A stretch of 64,000 bases of DNA, from NCBI GenBank assembly GCA_005281725.1, contig SSBO01000009.1, positions 6,076,303-6,140,302 on the forward strand. The letters run 5' to 3'. The notes beneath the pieces are model-generated. The model ran no database searches and was not told the origin of the DNA. It worked only from the letters and a program-made list of their open reading frames with translations. Made by a program: the position numbers and the translations under genes. Origin of the DNA: Wuchereria bancrofti. Taxonomy: Eukaryota; Nematoda; Chromadorea; Rhabditida; Onchocercidae. Positions 13,397-26,400 of the stretch are shown here, one piece after another; the stretch's first letter is position 1; each line of letters starts with the position of its first letter.

Positions 13397-15986
13397 ATGC
13401 CGCTGAATGATCCACAGTTTGTTAGACCTCGAACATTCCATAGTGCTCTAAATGGATTATCCAGTCAAAGTAACTGTAACAATATTACTTTGCGGTCACA
13501 GAAGGATTATGAGGATCCTGAATATTATTATTCGAGGCCACCTGATCTTTCTCAGGTCATTGTTTCTTTTTGAAATCGAATTTCTCTCAGGTTTAATTAA
13601 GTTTAATACAATTTTGAAATTATGATATCACTACAAGAAAAATAAAAAAGGATTGATTTTTCTGAGTTTTTTGATTCTCCTTTATCCGAATATTTCCCCA
13701 ACGTTTTGAACTGTAAATGTGATGTTAGATTCCACTCAGTTTACCTTGACTGAAATTTAAGAAACAAATGCCACCACCACTACCGCCGATAAATTCGCTG
13801 CAGAAAATTATTCCAGCGCATCTTGTCATAGAGCATAAACAGGTTCCGTTTTGTTTAAAACGTGACTCAAAAAAAGAAATGATTTTTAACTTTTGTACAA
13901 ATTTCTTTTGTTGTTCTACCACTGCCAAAATTTCTCTTTGCATTTGAAAGAAAGTTGTTAAATTAATTTTAAATACATTATTGTACCGAAATAATTGGAA
14001 TTGCATGGCAATGACTCATGCATCACACAAGTTGGCAATGTCACTGATAGCTAGAAAATTCAGTGAGCTACAAACTGTTGTAAAACATCGAGGTCAGCAC
14101 CTGTGTCAGAATCTGAAATCATACGATTTGAAGGGAGCAGTGGAATTACAAAGTAATTAATTCAAGACTTATAGAGAAATGGTTGTAATTCAAAGTTGAT
14201 GTCATTGGGTTCCTTGTTGGCTACAGTAATTATACTATTCATTCTATTGTTGGCTTATTTTCTGGTCTGGGACTCAAAAAAAGGCAGTAATTTTCAAAAT
14301 ATACGACAGTCCATAATTCCTAAAGCATGTAATTCAAAATGTGACGAAAATTTTACAGGAATAACTGTTAGTTTCCTTTATCTTCATGTAGTGACAAACA
14401 TTTTTTTGAAAATCAATATTTTTCTGAAAAAAATTAAAACGTTTTATGTTATGCTAAATTATAGTAATGAGAATTATATAAATTGAAGAGGTTTATGACC
14501 TTAGTCTTTTCATATTTTCTACACATAAGTGAAAAATGAATCTAATTTTCTTAAAAAGAAATTAAAAAGTTTTAATTAAGATCTCTTCAGATTCAGGATA
14601 ATTATTCCAATGGAAATATGTTCAGTAGTTTCGATACAAATGTAATAAAATCGAAGGTAGACATCGACATTACATCAACTTTCCTCCTTACGTTGCTAAT
14701 TACAAAACGGAAATTATGCTTATTTGAAGCGGGTACTGATCGAAATGAAGAATCGAAGTTAGTTTCAATGTTTCATTCATTTCCTATCCTTACGTACTCC
14801 TATGACATGGATAATCGTATTTAAGAAAAGAATACCGCGAGGAACATATTGAATCAGCACGTCTCCTACAGTTCGCAAATTTAAGTGTAAACGGTGCACC
14901 CATTCATCCGCTTCAATTTCAACGATATGCTCGAAGTTTAGGCGTAGATTCAGACTGTTATGTGATTATTTACGATCGAGGAGAAGTTGTCTGGGCTACG
15001 CATGCTTTCTGGATCTTTACGGTAATAAAGTTTCAAATTTTTGAAATTGCATTTTATTCAAATCAGAAAAACTAGTAGCAGTAATTACGTTTTCAGATGA
15101 TGGCTAGCAATTTGCTACGATACGTTAATGATAATAATTTCATCGTATGACAGAAATTATACTTATCAATTTCTGTGTTAACTATAACCTTCTTCTACTT
15201 CAGCTGTTTGGACATCAGAAAGTTTCATTATATTCTGGTGGTATTAACGAATGGAAAAAGTTGAAGGATAATTCAGCACAATACAGGACGGAAAGTGGTG
15301 ATGGTATATATCCGCAGCGTAGCGGTCATTTCCGGGCTGAATGGAATACCTCTGTAAGCTTATGAGTGACCAATCATGTTAAGTTGTCATCGACGGCAAT
15401 TTTAAAATCATTGGACAATTAAAAAATAAGTTCACGATGAAGATTGAAATGTCTCATATATCAGATTTCACTGACACTTATTGATTGTTTACAACAGGTA
15501 ATTTGCACCTTTGATGACGTTCTCACAAACACAGAACTGAGGACATATGATTTAGTGGATGGCCAGGATCGTGAGGTAAGTATTAAATTGGTAATTCATT
15601 GAATTTCATAAATAGTACTTTAAATAGTACCGGTACATTATTTTTTCACTATTTCCTTTGTGCTTCTTCAGCAATATGAAGGCATTTCATTAAATGCAGT
15701 ACACGGTCATATTCGATCAGCAATCAGTATCCCAGCAAAAGTTGTTTATGATTGGCATAATCAGAAGTGGCATGATGAATTGGATTTGAAAGCTCAATTT
15801 CGTTCAAGAAATCTCAATCAGAATCGACCAATAATCGTGTACTCTTCATCAGCTATTCGTTCTAGTTTAATCTGGTTCGCACTGAGGAAGTCTGGCTACA
15901 ATTCAAGTATTTATTTCGGCTCTTGGCCAGAATGGCTTATACGGGCACCCGAATTTCTCAAAGTTATACCAAAGAAAAAGTTCTAA
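13397..15986 (+). CDS. Membrane-anchored tandem-rhodanese (MPST-like) protein, probably inactive
   Basis: Best model: 13397-13555, 13762-13842, 14175-14366, 14591-14757, 14826-15021, 15204-15353, 15498-15575, 15672-15986; 1338 nt, 445 residues. The last five exons are secure: EYREEHIESARLL and SLGVDSDCYVIIYDRG belong to the first rhodanese domain, LFGHQKVSLYSGGINEW follows, and HGHIRSAISIPAKVVYDW, RPIIVYSSS and YFGSWPEWL belong to the second. Mercaptopyruvate and thiosulfate sulfurtransferases carry their persulfide-forming Cys in the loop after the strand RPIIVY; here that loop reads YSSSAIRS (about residues 398-405), with no Cys. A strongly hydrophobic segment at about 91-112 (LLATVIILFILLLAYFLVW) precedes the domains and no signal peptide is seen, so a single-pass signal-anchor protein is inferred. 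The first three exons are joined only by phase; the protein might instead start at ATG 14199. Exon 4 could start at 14597. Confidence 0.83.
15097..15144 (+). other. Possible 48-nt cassette exon in the rhodanese gene
   Basis: Between the exons ending at 15021 and starting at 15204, a 16-codon open block (MMASNLLRYVNDNNFI) is bounded by TTTTCAG and GTATGA and is in phase 0 with both neighbours. Skipping it gives the family-like join FWIFT-LFGH. Including it would insert 16 residues into a helix of the first rhodanese domain. It may be an alternative exon or a chance match. Confidence 0.3.
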
Positions 15987-16039
15987 CTGCTTATGTTATT
16001 TTATTTTGTATTTGTATCATCCATTATATTTTCATTAAA

Positions 16040-16072
<33 letters not shown>

Positions 16073-16886
16073 AATGTGTGTGTGTGTGTGTATAGATCGA
16101 ATGAGATCGATTCTTCGAATTAATCTTCTATTAGTATTGGTTGATAGAAGTCATATTTCGACAGGATTCTGACTTCACATGTGGTTTTCCATATTTAACG
16201 TATACAGTTAAGTAATTTGCGTCGTCATGTTTCCTTTGCCATAGAGGATAAAGCGTTTTACAGACTACGCTTAAAATACATAATTAATTCCGTCAAAATA
16301 TGGCTCAACTGTTAAAGAAACTAGAAAATATAAATATTCAGAGCTTTTCACTCATCAACTTTTGACAGAACGAGGGAAAATTTTGAAAATTTCCACCGTT
16401 CCGTTATTTTTCTACTACATTTTAAATTGTATCAACTTCATAAAGGAATTGAATTCATTTATCTTTATTGAAGCAATTCAGATTCGAAAAGAGAAATGAA
16501 AAGAGAATTGTTAACACTAAACTTTTCATTTTTCATTTAGCAAATGAAAAATGTTTTGGGTGGTTACAAAAAAAGACTATTAGAAATTTTTAACAAATAA
16601 CTTCTTTCCTTCAAAATATATTCAGAAGAAAAATAGGTAAAATGGAAAGAAAATAATTCGCCACATTTATGAAAATATATTGTTTTATTCAAAAAGCTTA
16701 TGAAATATTGAATTTATTCCTTGAAATTAGAAGTATGGTTTAATTTTTGGTCTCACATTGAAGATTTGATCTATTGTCCTTTTTTATACGTGTAATCTAG
16801 TCGTTATATATTTTTAAATTTGAATTTTAAAGCACTATTAATCGAATAATACATTTTTTAGAACCAAAAAATCTGTCACTGATCAG
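15987..16886. other. 3' flank of the rhodanese gene, with TATG/TG microsatellite
   Basis: The stop at 15984-15986 is followed by AT-rich sequence with a (TATG)n run at about 16046-16071 and a (TG)n run at about 16073-16092. I see no gene here. Confidence 0.6.
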
Positions 16887-17497
16887 AATTCCACTTGGGG
16901 CGCAGTTATGAGTGCTGTAATTAGTTTTTTTTTTTTTTAATTTTTAAATTAAGCTTACAGGTTCTCAAACATTATTTTTATCCATTTTGCACTTTTTTGT
17001 AATACATATTATCGGTTTTCTTTTCTCTTTAGGAATGAAAATTTATTTGAATTGGATTAAGACAAATAACCAAAAATTGTGACGGTTTTTCCATTTAAAC
17101 TTAATGCCTCCAATAAGTAAACAACTTAGAAAATGTTCGAGCGATTAATGTTGCTAATGTCGCAGTAAATGATATGAAGTGAAAATTTCTCAGGGAAATT
17201 ACGGTTAATGAAAGTTAATTTCTTGTGCATAATATTTTCACCCGAATTAAATTAATTTAACAAAAATGTTTCAAAATTTATTGAAAGTTACTAGAAGCAC
17301 CAGTTTTCTCATATGTTTCGACAAGATGCAAGCATCAGTTGCACATTCGAACATTTCAGGTGTTGGAATCAGGTTTCTTAAGTAAATCTAAACTAAACTT
17401 ATTACAAGAACGGATGAATGGCATCAGCGTTCCGTCCAACAAGAAAAGCGATTTCGATTACCAAAAAAATTGGCGACATTTTAACAAACCGAATTAA
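16887..17497 (+). other. Candidate two-exon 3' end of an unrecognised gene
   Basis: A 30-nt block at 16887-16916 (NSTWGAVMSA, acceptor CAG, donor GTAATT) is in phase 0 with a 138-nt block at 17360-17497 behind ATTTCAG. The second reads VLESGFLSKSKLNLLQERMN and onward to TAA. Codon use looks coding, with GC-richer third positions than the surroundings. No start or upstream exons were found. The segment with Leu-Leu-Gln-Glu-Arg-Met recalls the UPF0193 family, but this is only an impression. Confidence 0.27.
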
Positions 17498-20400
17498 TAT
17501 TCTGATAACCGATATTTGGTAAGATTTTTCAATCAATTTTCGTCAGCTTACTGTATGTTTACAAAATGCTTGCAGTCTGCAAGTGGGACTGGGCAGCAGC
17601 AGGCTGCATGTTTGCTACTTTTCTACTTTAATGCTCATTCGCTAAAGAATTTCGATGAGCTGACAAGCCATTAATGGTATTTATTTAGAAGATTACTTAA
17701 TTCACTTTCAGTGCGATCTACAGTTTAGCTAATTTAGCTTCAAACTAAGTAAAGGTAACGTTCTTGACAATTAGCTCAAGTAAAGTCAAGTGTCAGAGTT
17801 TAGGCCATTTATTAGGAAATTGTTTACTCGAGAAATAATCTGACTTAGCTCAATTTCTTGAGATTTAGTCTAATCTCTGAGAAAGGCTAAAGTTTAGGAA
17901 AAATCTAGTGAATAGCCGGAAAAATAAAATCTAAAATATTTGGAATATATGTGAACCTTTCTAACATTCTAACAATGAACGTGAAGTTAGATTTGTGCTT
18001 GTTAAAATTGAGCGCCGTCTTCAGTTAACATTGCGCATTCTCATGACATAGAGATTATTATTCCATAAACAACCCCATCTTTCCCTTTGGAATTGAGGCT
18101 TGGCTAGAAAAGATATTTAATTATAGTGAGTTCTGCCGATTGCTTTATTTGTGTATGCTTTGTTGACATCAATGGTTCGCTACATAAATTTATCGCTAAT
18201 CTGCTCTAGTAGAGTCAATAATTTTTCAAATTTAAGCCAAATTCAAATATATTCATAGCCAAAAATCACGTTATATACCTTGAATTTATCAATTTAAAAA
18301 ATATCTATTGAAATTAAACTTAAGGAAATAAAGGAAATAAAGGTCACTATTTTTGTGAATACCGGTTTTGAGATATTGTGAATTTTTGGGTAAAATCAAA
18401 TTCAATACTCAAGTTACCTCATATCATTGCATATGTTAACGTTATCATGACGCACGACTTGTCCGTAAAATTCAATTTATTTTTATCTTTTTGGTGTAAC
18501 AGTTCAAGATTTTCTGCATCCTTTCACTTATATAAAAAAAGAAAACTTCTTGTTAAAGAAATAAAAAATGTCATGAACACCTTTCCATTGAACTGAGTAA
18601 TTGATTTTCCGAAAAATAAATATTCACTTATGGAAATTTTCTAATGGTCAATTTTTCTAACGAACATAAATCTTTGCAAAAGTTGTCCTAGCGCATTCTT
18701 TAGCCACAAGTATCATAATTACAGCGCTACACAATTTTTCGGTCATTTCAAATTTGGAATTCTTTTCTGACTGAACCAAATGACATTTTTCTCTCTCTCT
18801 CTCTCTGGAAATATAACTTCTGCTACTTTCATCTAACAATTTCTTGCGTGATTTATTCAGTTCTAAGTCATATCGATTTTTCTTACGAAATCTGAATCAG
18901 TCACTTATGCTTGTGCCAGTGGTTATACAACTCACTGTCAGCAGCACAGTGAATTGAGAAAAAGAAAAATCCACCTTTCATTCGTAAGTGGCGGTGTTGT
19001 CCATTATGAGCTGAAAATAATGTTTACTTCAAGTAACAGCTTACAATGACAGTTGCTTTGTGTTTTTTATAGGATAAATGTATTTGAAGGTTATGTTTTT
19101 GAAATATTAAAACTGCTTATCTTAGAAGCTATGTGATACTTATTTCTTTATTTAATGCAATGGTCCCAGCTCTATGTTAGTTAGTTTTAAACTGAAAACG
19201 ATAATTCGCCATCACATTCTCTTCCTTCTCTCACCCATTTTCTTCCGATCTTCATAATCCCTGTGGAATTTCCACTTCATTCTTCGGCATTCAGCTTTCA
19301 TGTCATATATAAAATTCATCCTATCAATCCGTAATTCACGAACTATGCATTTATTCATTTATTTACTGCTTAAATGATAGCAATAGTAATTAGCAACAAA
19401 GAAATGATAATGCTATCATCCATTTAGAAATCAATTTCTCAGCATTTGCATAAAGGCAAACTGGAATTTGAAGCGCAACTCAACACTTCAAATTAAATTA
19501 TTTTTCATCAAATATCACAGAAATCACAAAATTTTTGAAATATTTATTTGAATTATTCTGTGCTGATTTATTTTTCATAATTACGATCTGTAAAAATAAA
19601 TATTAAGTTTTATGATAAATGTAATAATATCAGCTTGAAAATAGTTTCATCACAGATCAATTAATCTTTTCAGTTGACAATTTCAGTAACTGAAATAACA
19701 ATCTTACACATTTCTAAATTTACCAGTCCAATTTAAAAATATTTTATCTTATTACTGAGTTATACATATGCTTAAAGCAATTTAATAGCTGAGGCAAACT
19801 CTGACATCATCCGAGTGGTAAAAGCTGGCAATTTTTCATAAATTATGCTTTTAGTGGATGAGTTTTTTCAGCATTTTTAGTTAAATTACGCATCCAAAGA
19901 TCCGTATCAATGTACCATGACGGCAATTTCACTCATAAACACGATTTCATTTTAATTTATTTCCTTCCAAAATATCGCTATATAGAAATATAGGAACTTT
20001 CAATGGTTACTTTCAACTAAATTTCTTCTCTGTATCACTATTAGAACATTGAACATCCTTTTTTCTAGTAACAGAGAAATGGATCAGATTGCGGACAACT
20101 TCCAATCCATTTATTGATTAGCGTTCAATTGTGTCTGAAGCAGTGCTTTCAATCTTAGTATATTTTCACTTTAGTATGTATGAAATGTGTGCAAAATTCT
20201 GACATTAAGTCCCATGGAAGAGATTCTTGCCAGAATGATTATGTCGTGTACTGTTTTTTTTTTTTTGAATTTTATAGTTGTTATTTTGACATATCAGAAC
20301 TCTGTAACCTCAGTCTCAGTTCTCCCTTTTATCTCTTCTTGGTTTAGCAATTTCAAAAAAAAAAAATTTGGTCTGTAAACTTTCTTCTACATTTTTCGCC

Positions 20401-23400
20401 GAAATTCAAATTAATTATGAAATGATATTTGAACGAAGCATTCTTCATGATACTGTAAGATCTGTGGAAAGCCACTGTAACACTGAAATCTGCTATATTT
20501 AAAGTCTAATATGTTATTAACTAAAATTGATAATGTAAGTTTTGAAAGAGAGAATGAAGCCTTTAATAAATATATAAAATATGTTTCATACCATTCAGTG
20601 CAAAAGGTCATGAGAAGACTGCTCATTTGGCGTAAAATTTAATGCGGTTTTTTTGTTTCAGTTAAAATGTATTATACTTTATATTGTTATTTTATATCTA
20701 TTATTGTTTCATATTATTTATATTATATTTTATACTTATATTGTTAATGTATTATATTTTATATTAGATTACTGGTCAATGTAATTTTTATTTTATTAAG
20801 TATGTGCATGTCATTTTAAGGCACATCATTTTCATCCATTCTTTGAAAGTGGGATATTAATTTCAACAAATATTTCAGCTGTTTCCATTCAACTGATTAC
20901 CAAATTCCGTAGCATTGGTTTTGACGAAGTTTTCAAGAGTTTTAGCATTCACTGCTGTTGATTGTGATAACAATAATAATAGGTTCAAACTTATCCACTA
21001 CTGTTATTTCTGTTAACTTTGAGAAATGAGAATTTCTAACATTGCGATCCTTTTGCAATGTGATATCAATGATTACATTTTCTCTATTTGAAATAAAACG
21101 ATTTTATTTTTGTTTCAGTTAAAATAAGTATATATTTTTGTTATTATAATGTTATATGTGACGAAAGCAAATTTTTACACTACAAAATTGACTCTTCAAC
21201 GGCTGATCGTCAATACTTACGTCTTACCGAATACATTTGCATTTTTGCTTCGTGGCACATTGCTTGAAAAATTCTGCCTAAATTTCAGATGTGATATTTG
21301 ACAATGGTGGACTGACTTTTGTCCTGAGCAATAAATGATATCCAGCATGGCATTGTATCTACCGCTAACACGAATTATGATGATAACAAATCAAATTACC
21401 GCAAATATGTCCTTACCAAAAGAAGATCTGCAACTTATAACGAGTGACGATGGTAACAGCAATGGTCAATTTCTAAACATATTTACATAAACAAATGGAT
21501 ATTAATATTATGGGCATTAACTGGCATTATACATGAAATGTCATGTTAAACTATTCGGTTTTTTGGTAATCTTAGCTTACAAGAAGTACCACAGTCAAGC
21601 CAAGTACATGTAGAGGATAATATTCTTGTGATTGGTTGGTTTCTTGTTGCAAATTTAGAGAAAAACTTTAAAAAATAATGTGAAAGAGATATTAAAACGC
21701 CTATATTTCTATATTCAAATAGATGTAGTACAATTTTCATGCATCATTTCATCCTCCTCTATGTACTGATGGCAGAAATGAGCCTCTATTTTCAGGTTAT
21801 GCTATTATCACCAAAAGAAATGTTTCATTTGGTCTTTTCTTATGAATTGCATAAGTATTTATATGACCAAAAATTTAAGTTCGCTTGTTATTCTGGATTT
21901 ATCCATTGAATTTAAAAACTATTATCTTTTCACTATTCAATTTTTGCAATGCTGTTACTCTTAGTCCACGGCAAACTTTCATAGAATTTAGTAGATGTAC
22001 TCAAACTTTTTCCTTTTTTAAGAATTCAAAAGCGTCGGGTGTTTTTTCCCTCATGGCTTGTTCTATCCATTGTGAGTAGCATTTGGCGAGAATTGCTAGC
22101 ATGTAAAACAGGCAATAATAAAATCAGAATTGTCATATAGCTCTCATATTTCATTTGATGACTATAACTTTTATTTCAAGACATAATAATTTTATCAGAA
22201 ATTGTGTTCTGATGCATATGTAAAAATATTTTTATAAATTCGCGAAATTTGAAACTTCTGAAGAAATTAAATAAATTGCAGTTCGCTTATTGACAAGTGA
22301 CAAGTACCTGTGCCTATATTCATCTTTTCCTTCGCAACAAAACTTATCCTGTCCCATCTGATTCTTTCTACTCCATTTTTCATCATGATCTTCAATTTCA
22401 ATGCTACGATAAAATATCAATGAATGATAAGCACGACTATCTTATCAAATAAAGATGCATATAATTAAAAAACCCTTGATCATTGATAATAAACGTAGAC
22501 TTTTTTGGAGAACTTTTTTAGATTTCTTTTCGTTCGCGATTCCACAAATATGCTACATACCAACAAAAACCGTTCAAATTTTGTTTGCATTTCGGTTCCT
22601 TATCAGTAAACCGCCAGGTTATCTAAACTTTATTTTTTCCAAGCTAGAAGTCACCTGTTGAAGGCTTTAGATGAGGAGTCTCAGGGAAAAGATTCGCAAG
22701 CCGGAAGAATCATTACATAATTTTTATCAATCTCTTGAAAACTGAAGCATTTTTTTAGTTGCTTTCAACCATTTCTTATGGCTTTTCATTTGATAAAAAA
22801 AAAGTTTTTAGAGCACTTCTCAACTAGCATAAATTATATGATGTGCTGTTCCCCTGAAAATGAACTTTTTTCTTGAAAAGCTAAAAAAGTCTTACTTAAA
22901 CTTAAGCAAAGTTTTCACTCTAAAATTTTCTCTAAATAAAGAGCCAGATAAAAGAGTAGACTTTCTTCAGTAGTTCTTTTTAAATATTAAAAAATTTGAG
23001 TACTAAAAATGAGGAGAAAAAATTTTTTTAATAAAAAGTTCTTAACGTTCTTTCGATAATGGCAAAAAGCAAAATATTGATATTTTTCGACACTTCAGAG
23101 TACCGCTCTCATAATTCATTTCTTAGCATTTATTTGATCTTTCAGAAGCCCTTTTATCCATTTTAGCGGTACAGTAAGTAATTTAGTTCGGCTGCCATTT
23201 AAACAGTAAGTTCTACTACTCTTTTCAGTTTAATCGATATCTATTTTTAGTAAACTATGGCAAAGTAGTTTGGCAAACTCTTTATGTCAGTTTGAGCTGA
23301 TGATTGTTCATTTCTCACTTGGTCACCCACATATGGCATAAAAGATTGATGATTAATTAGTTTATTTTTAAAAGTGGAAGTGAAATAGAGCTGAAATGGA

Positions 23401-26400
23401 AGGCTGAATAAAAGCAATAAAGCTTCTTCCTTGACTTCATTTTCAGTTGTCTTTTTTCCTTTAAATGCAATATTATTGATCCAGTTCAAATCTTCGATCT
23501 CTCCTTTACAGATGGCAAATTCCAGCACTATTTTTACTTTGCTATATGTTGTTTTTCCCACTAACTTACTTTTCTTAACCTCTCCACTTTTGCTTCTTTT
23601 CAAATCTCTAGGACGAATCATGAGGTAAGAGATTGTAATCCTCAAAAATTCTATCAGTCGAGTGTTACTAATATATAAGTGAAGTTCTTCGTATTGATTC
23701 TAGAAGTTAAATACTTCAAGTTAAAGGTGCAAATTAAAAGCGCTTGATTCAGAGAGCTGTCAATCAGCAGTGTCATTACTAAAATTTTCAGTATTGCCTG
23801 AAATGATTGCTATCTTTCCCGCGGAAATTCTCCCTTTGTGGAAAAGTGGATGAAATAGGAAAGTGTTGAGTAAAACTTTAAGCACCAAATTCGATTGAAC
23901 ATATTAGTTATTGCCTGAAAATAATAAAAAAAAGTGGAAGTGAACAAGTAAGAAAAAATGGAGCTTTGATATTTGAGGTGATTTAATAAGGAGAAAAAGT
24001 AAGCAACGACAACTAATAATTGCAATTTCATGCAAAAATTATCAGAAATATGAATTATTCAGTCGAGTTTAGGAATTTTTCAAATAAGTGAGAGTTAATA
24101 AATTAGAAGGAGAAGCAACAAACTGATAAAGTGAGGATGTGGAGAATGAACAGCTTAATTAACTTATCGCTTAATGAGAGAAGATAATTTGTAGCTTAGT
24201 CACGAATATTCTTCACTGATATAGTCTTTACTGAATCAGAACTTATTCCTCGTCAAATTCAAATGACAACGACTTGTCTTGCGGAATGTAAAACTAATCT
24301 TAAAGAGCTATTGAAGAATTTCATAATTTTATTTCTTTCATGCATCAATGAATCTCTACAAAGCTAACGAAACTTTATTAGCATTTTTCATTTCACTGCT
24401 AGAAAACATTTCTTCCGGACAAGATTCAGTCGGGAATTTACTCCTCTCAAAATGACTCTATTGTTTACTCTTCAGAACTTCTAATAATGATGAACAAGTA
24501 AAAATCAATTTATTTCACTAATTCATGCAATTATTAATAAACTGTTTAGTTTGTATACAACTGATGATTCTTAAATGAAGGAAGTTTTCCCGAATATTTT
24601 CCTTTTCAAAAGAAAAAGAACTTGAGAAACGAATTGTAAGGCTTCTCATAAATTTGGTAGATAATAATGCTTTTAAAACCTAAATCATAAAATCTGAATA
24701 TTTCTTATTGCACATTCCTTGCCATTTCTTGTTGTAATGTCATACCTTATTTACTATTACTGCGTATTATAAATGAACTAATTGCTGATTACATCAGAGA
24801 TAATTGACGAATTTTTAGCTGGAGGTTTTTAGAATAGCGAATGAATGACAATAAACAAAACAAATGTGACTAACCTTTGGATTCATAAATTTTGATATAA
24901 AAATCTTCCTGTCATCGTCTAAAGCATAAATTGTAGGAATGTGCAGTCGGGTAGTTCATTATAACGAAGCCTCATAAGAACTAAAATTACGTAAAAGGTT
25001 TTTTGCTCATGTTTGTTATTCTTTGGTTTAAACTTCATAGAAACTAACATTATGCTTACAAATTTTTTAAAATTTTTCATTCTTTTTTGAATTACATTGT
25101 ATTTTGTCGTCTTTCATCGTAATGCGAGCTTTCTTTCCATTGGAAATTTTAACATAATTGTTAGAAATTTTTTGATACAGTTAATGCTATACATTTGCGC
25201 TCTGTTGTCTAATAGGCTCTAAGTGCAGCAACAGCAATGTATCGTTGACAATATTACCATAATATACGAATCGCATCTTATTCCACAATTTCGTTGACAA
25301 AATGAATTGTAATTATTCTGCAGATTATAGCTGTGTACTCATATTTGGATCCTAACAAATAACGACTTAAACTGCATTCATAAAATGTTAATTAATAAAG
25401 ATGTATATAGTATTTGCAAACAGTTGGTTAATCTGTCATTCAGCTAATCTTATTTCAACATCGACAAACTAAATTTATCTTTCATGCATTTGCACATCAA
25501 TTTTATAATAAAAATAATTTGAGCAACAAATAATAAATAATAATTATTCTGCGGATCATAGCTGTGTACTCGTATGAAACATTTTTTGCAGTTATCTGCG
25601 ATTTTCAGTCAAAAATTTAATAAAATGAGAGTCAGATAATTTCAGTACTAATTTTTTAAATCGTAACTAAATATTAATTCGTTACGAAGATGTCATTCAA
25701 GCCAATGTTCATACGATAAAGATATGAATTATTTGTAATTACCAACTCAAAATTTCAATTGCTCAGTAATTACCAGTTTATATACACTTTTTAATTTAAT
25801 TTGCATCAGCAATTTAACTTAGTTTTTATCGTCAAATTCCAGTACTTCTCGAATATTTCATGAAAAAAGCCTTTAAGTTAATGCTAGTTAAATTGATGCA
25901 TTCAGATATGGGCTGCAATTAAATAGAAGCCACAGAATTGAGAGATAGTATTTTTATCCTTATTGCATTTCTTAATGTGTGCATGTTACGGTAACTGATG
26001 CTAATTACCTCTAATAACATCATTGGTCATTTCAATATTCCATGAGAAACAATCAAATCATTTTATAATTCCGAACTTTTTAATTTTTTCTCAGTTCCTA
26101 AAATCTTCCAACTATAATTCAGTATAAGAATGCAAAAATTTAATCATTCATAACTTGTATTTGTCATTATTTCGAAAAGGGATGAAAGAGGACTTGAAAT
26201 AGCTGTCTTAAATTTGAACAATTTTCTTACTATTATCACATTTTATAAATAAATTTAGCAAATCTTTTTCAAGCAATTATTGCAATTTCAAGAAATTTTT
26301 TCAATTTCCAAAGTTAGACTTCATTTTTTACATTCCAATTTTGCTAATAACCTATAAGACAAAAGTATTTTTATTTATTTTCAATTTTGTGGCCATTTGT

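Noticed and set aside
13725..14006. 93-residue minus-strand frame
   Set aside because: Runs antisense across the probable second exon of the rhodanese gene, and it lacks an independent start or splice context.
18657..18839. Minus-strand frame with Arg-Glu repeats
   Set aside because: The repeated RE dipeptides come from the (CT)n microsatellite at 18790-18806.
23247..23645. 132-residue minus-strand frame
   Set aside because: Starts at TTG, has no splice context, signal or family motif, and its composition follows the local AT-rich DNA.
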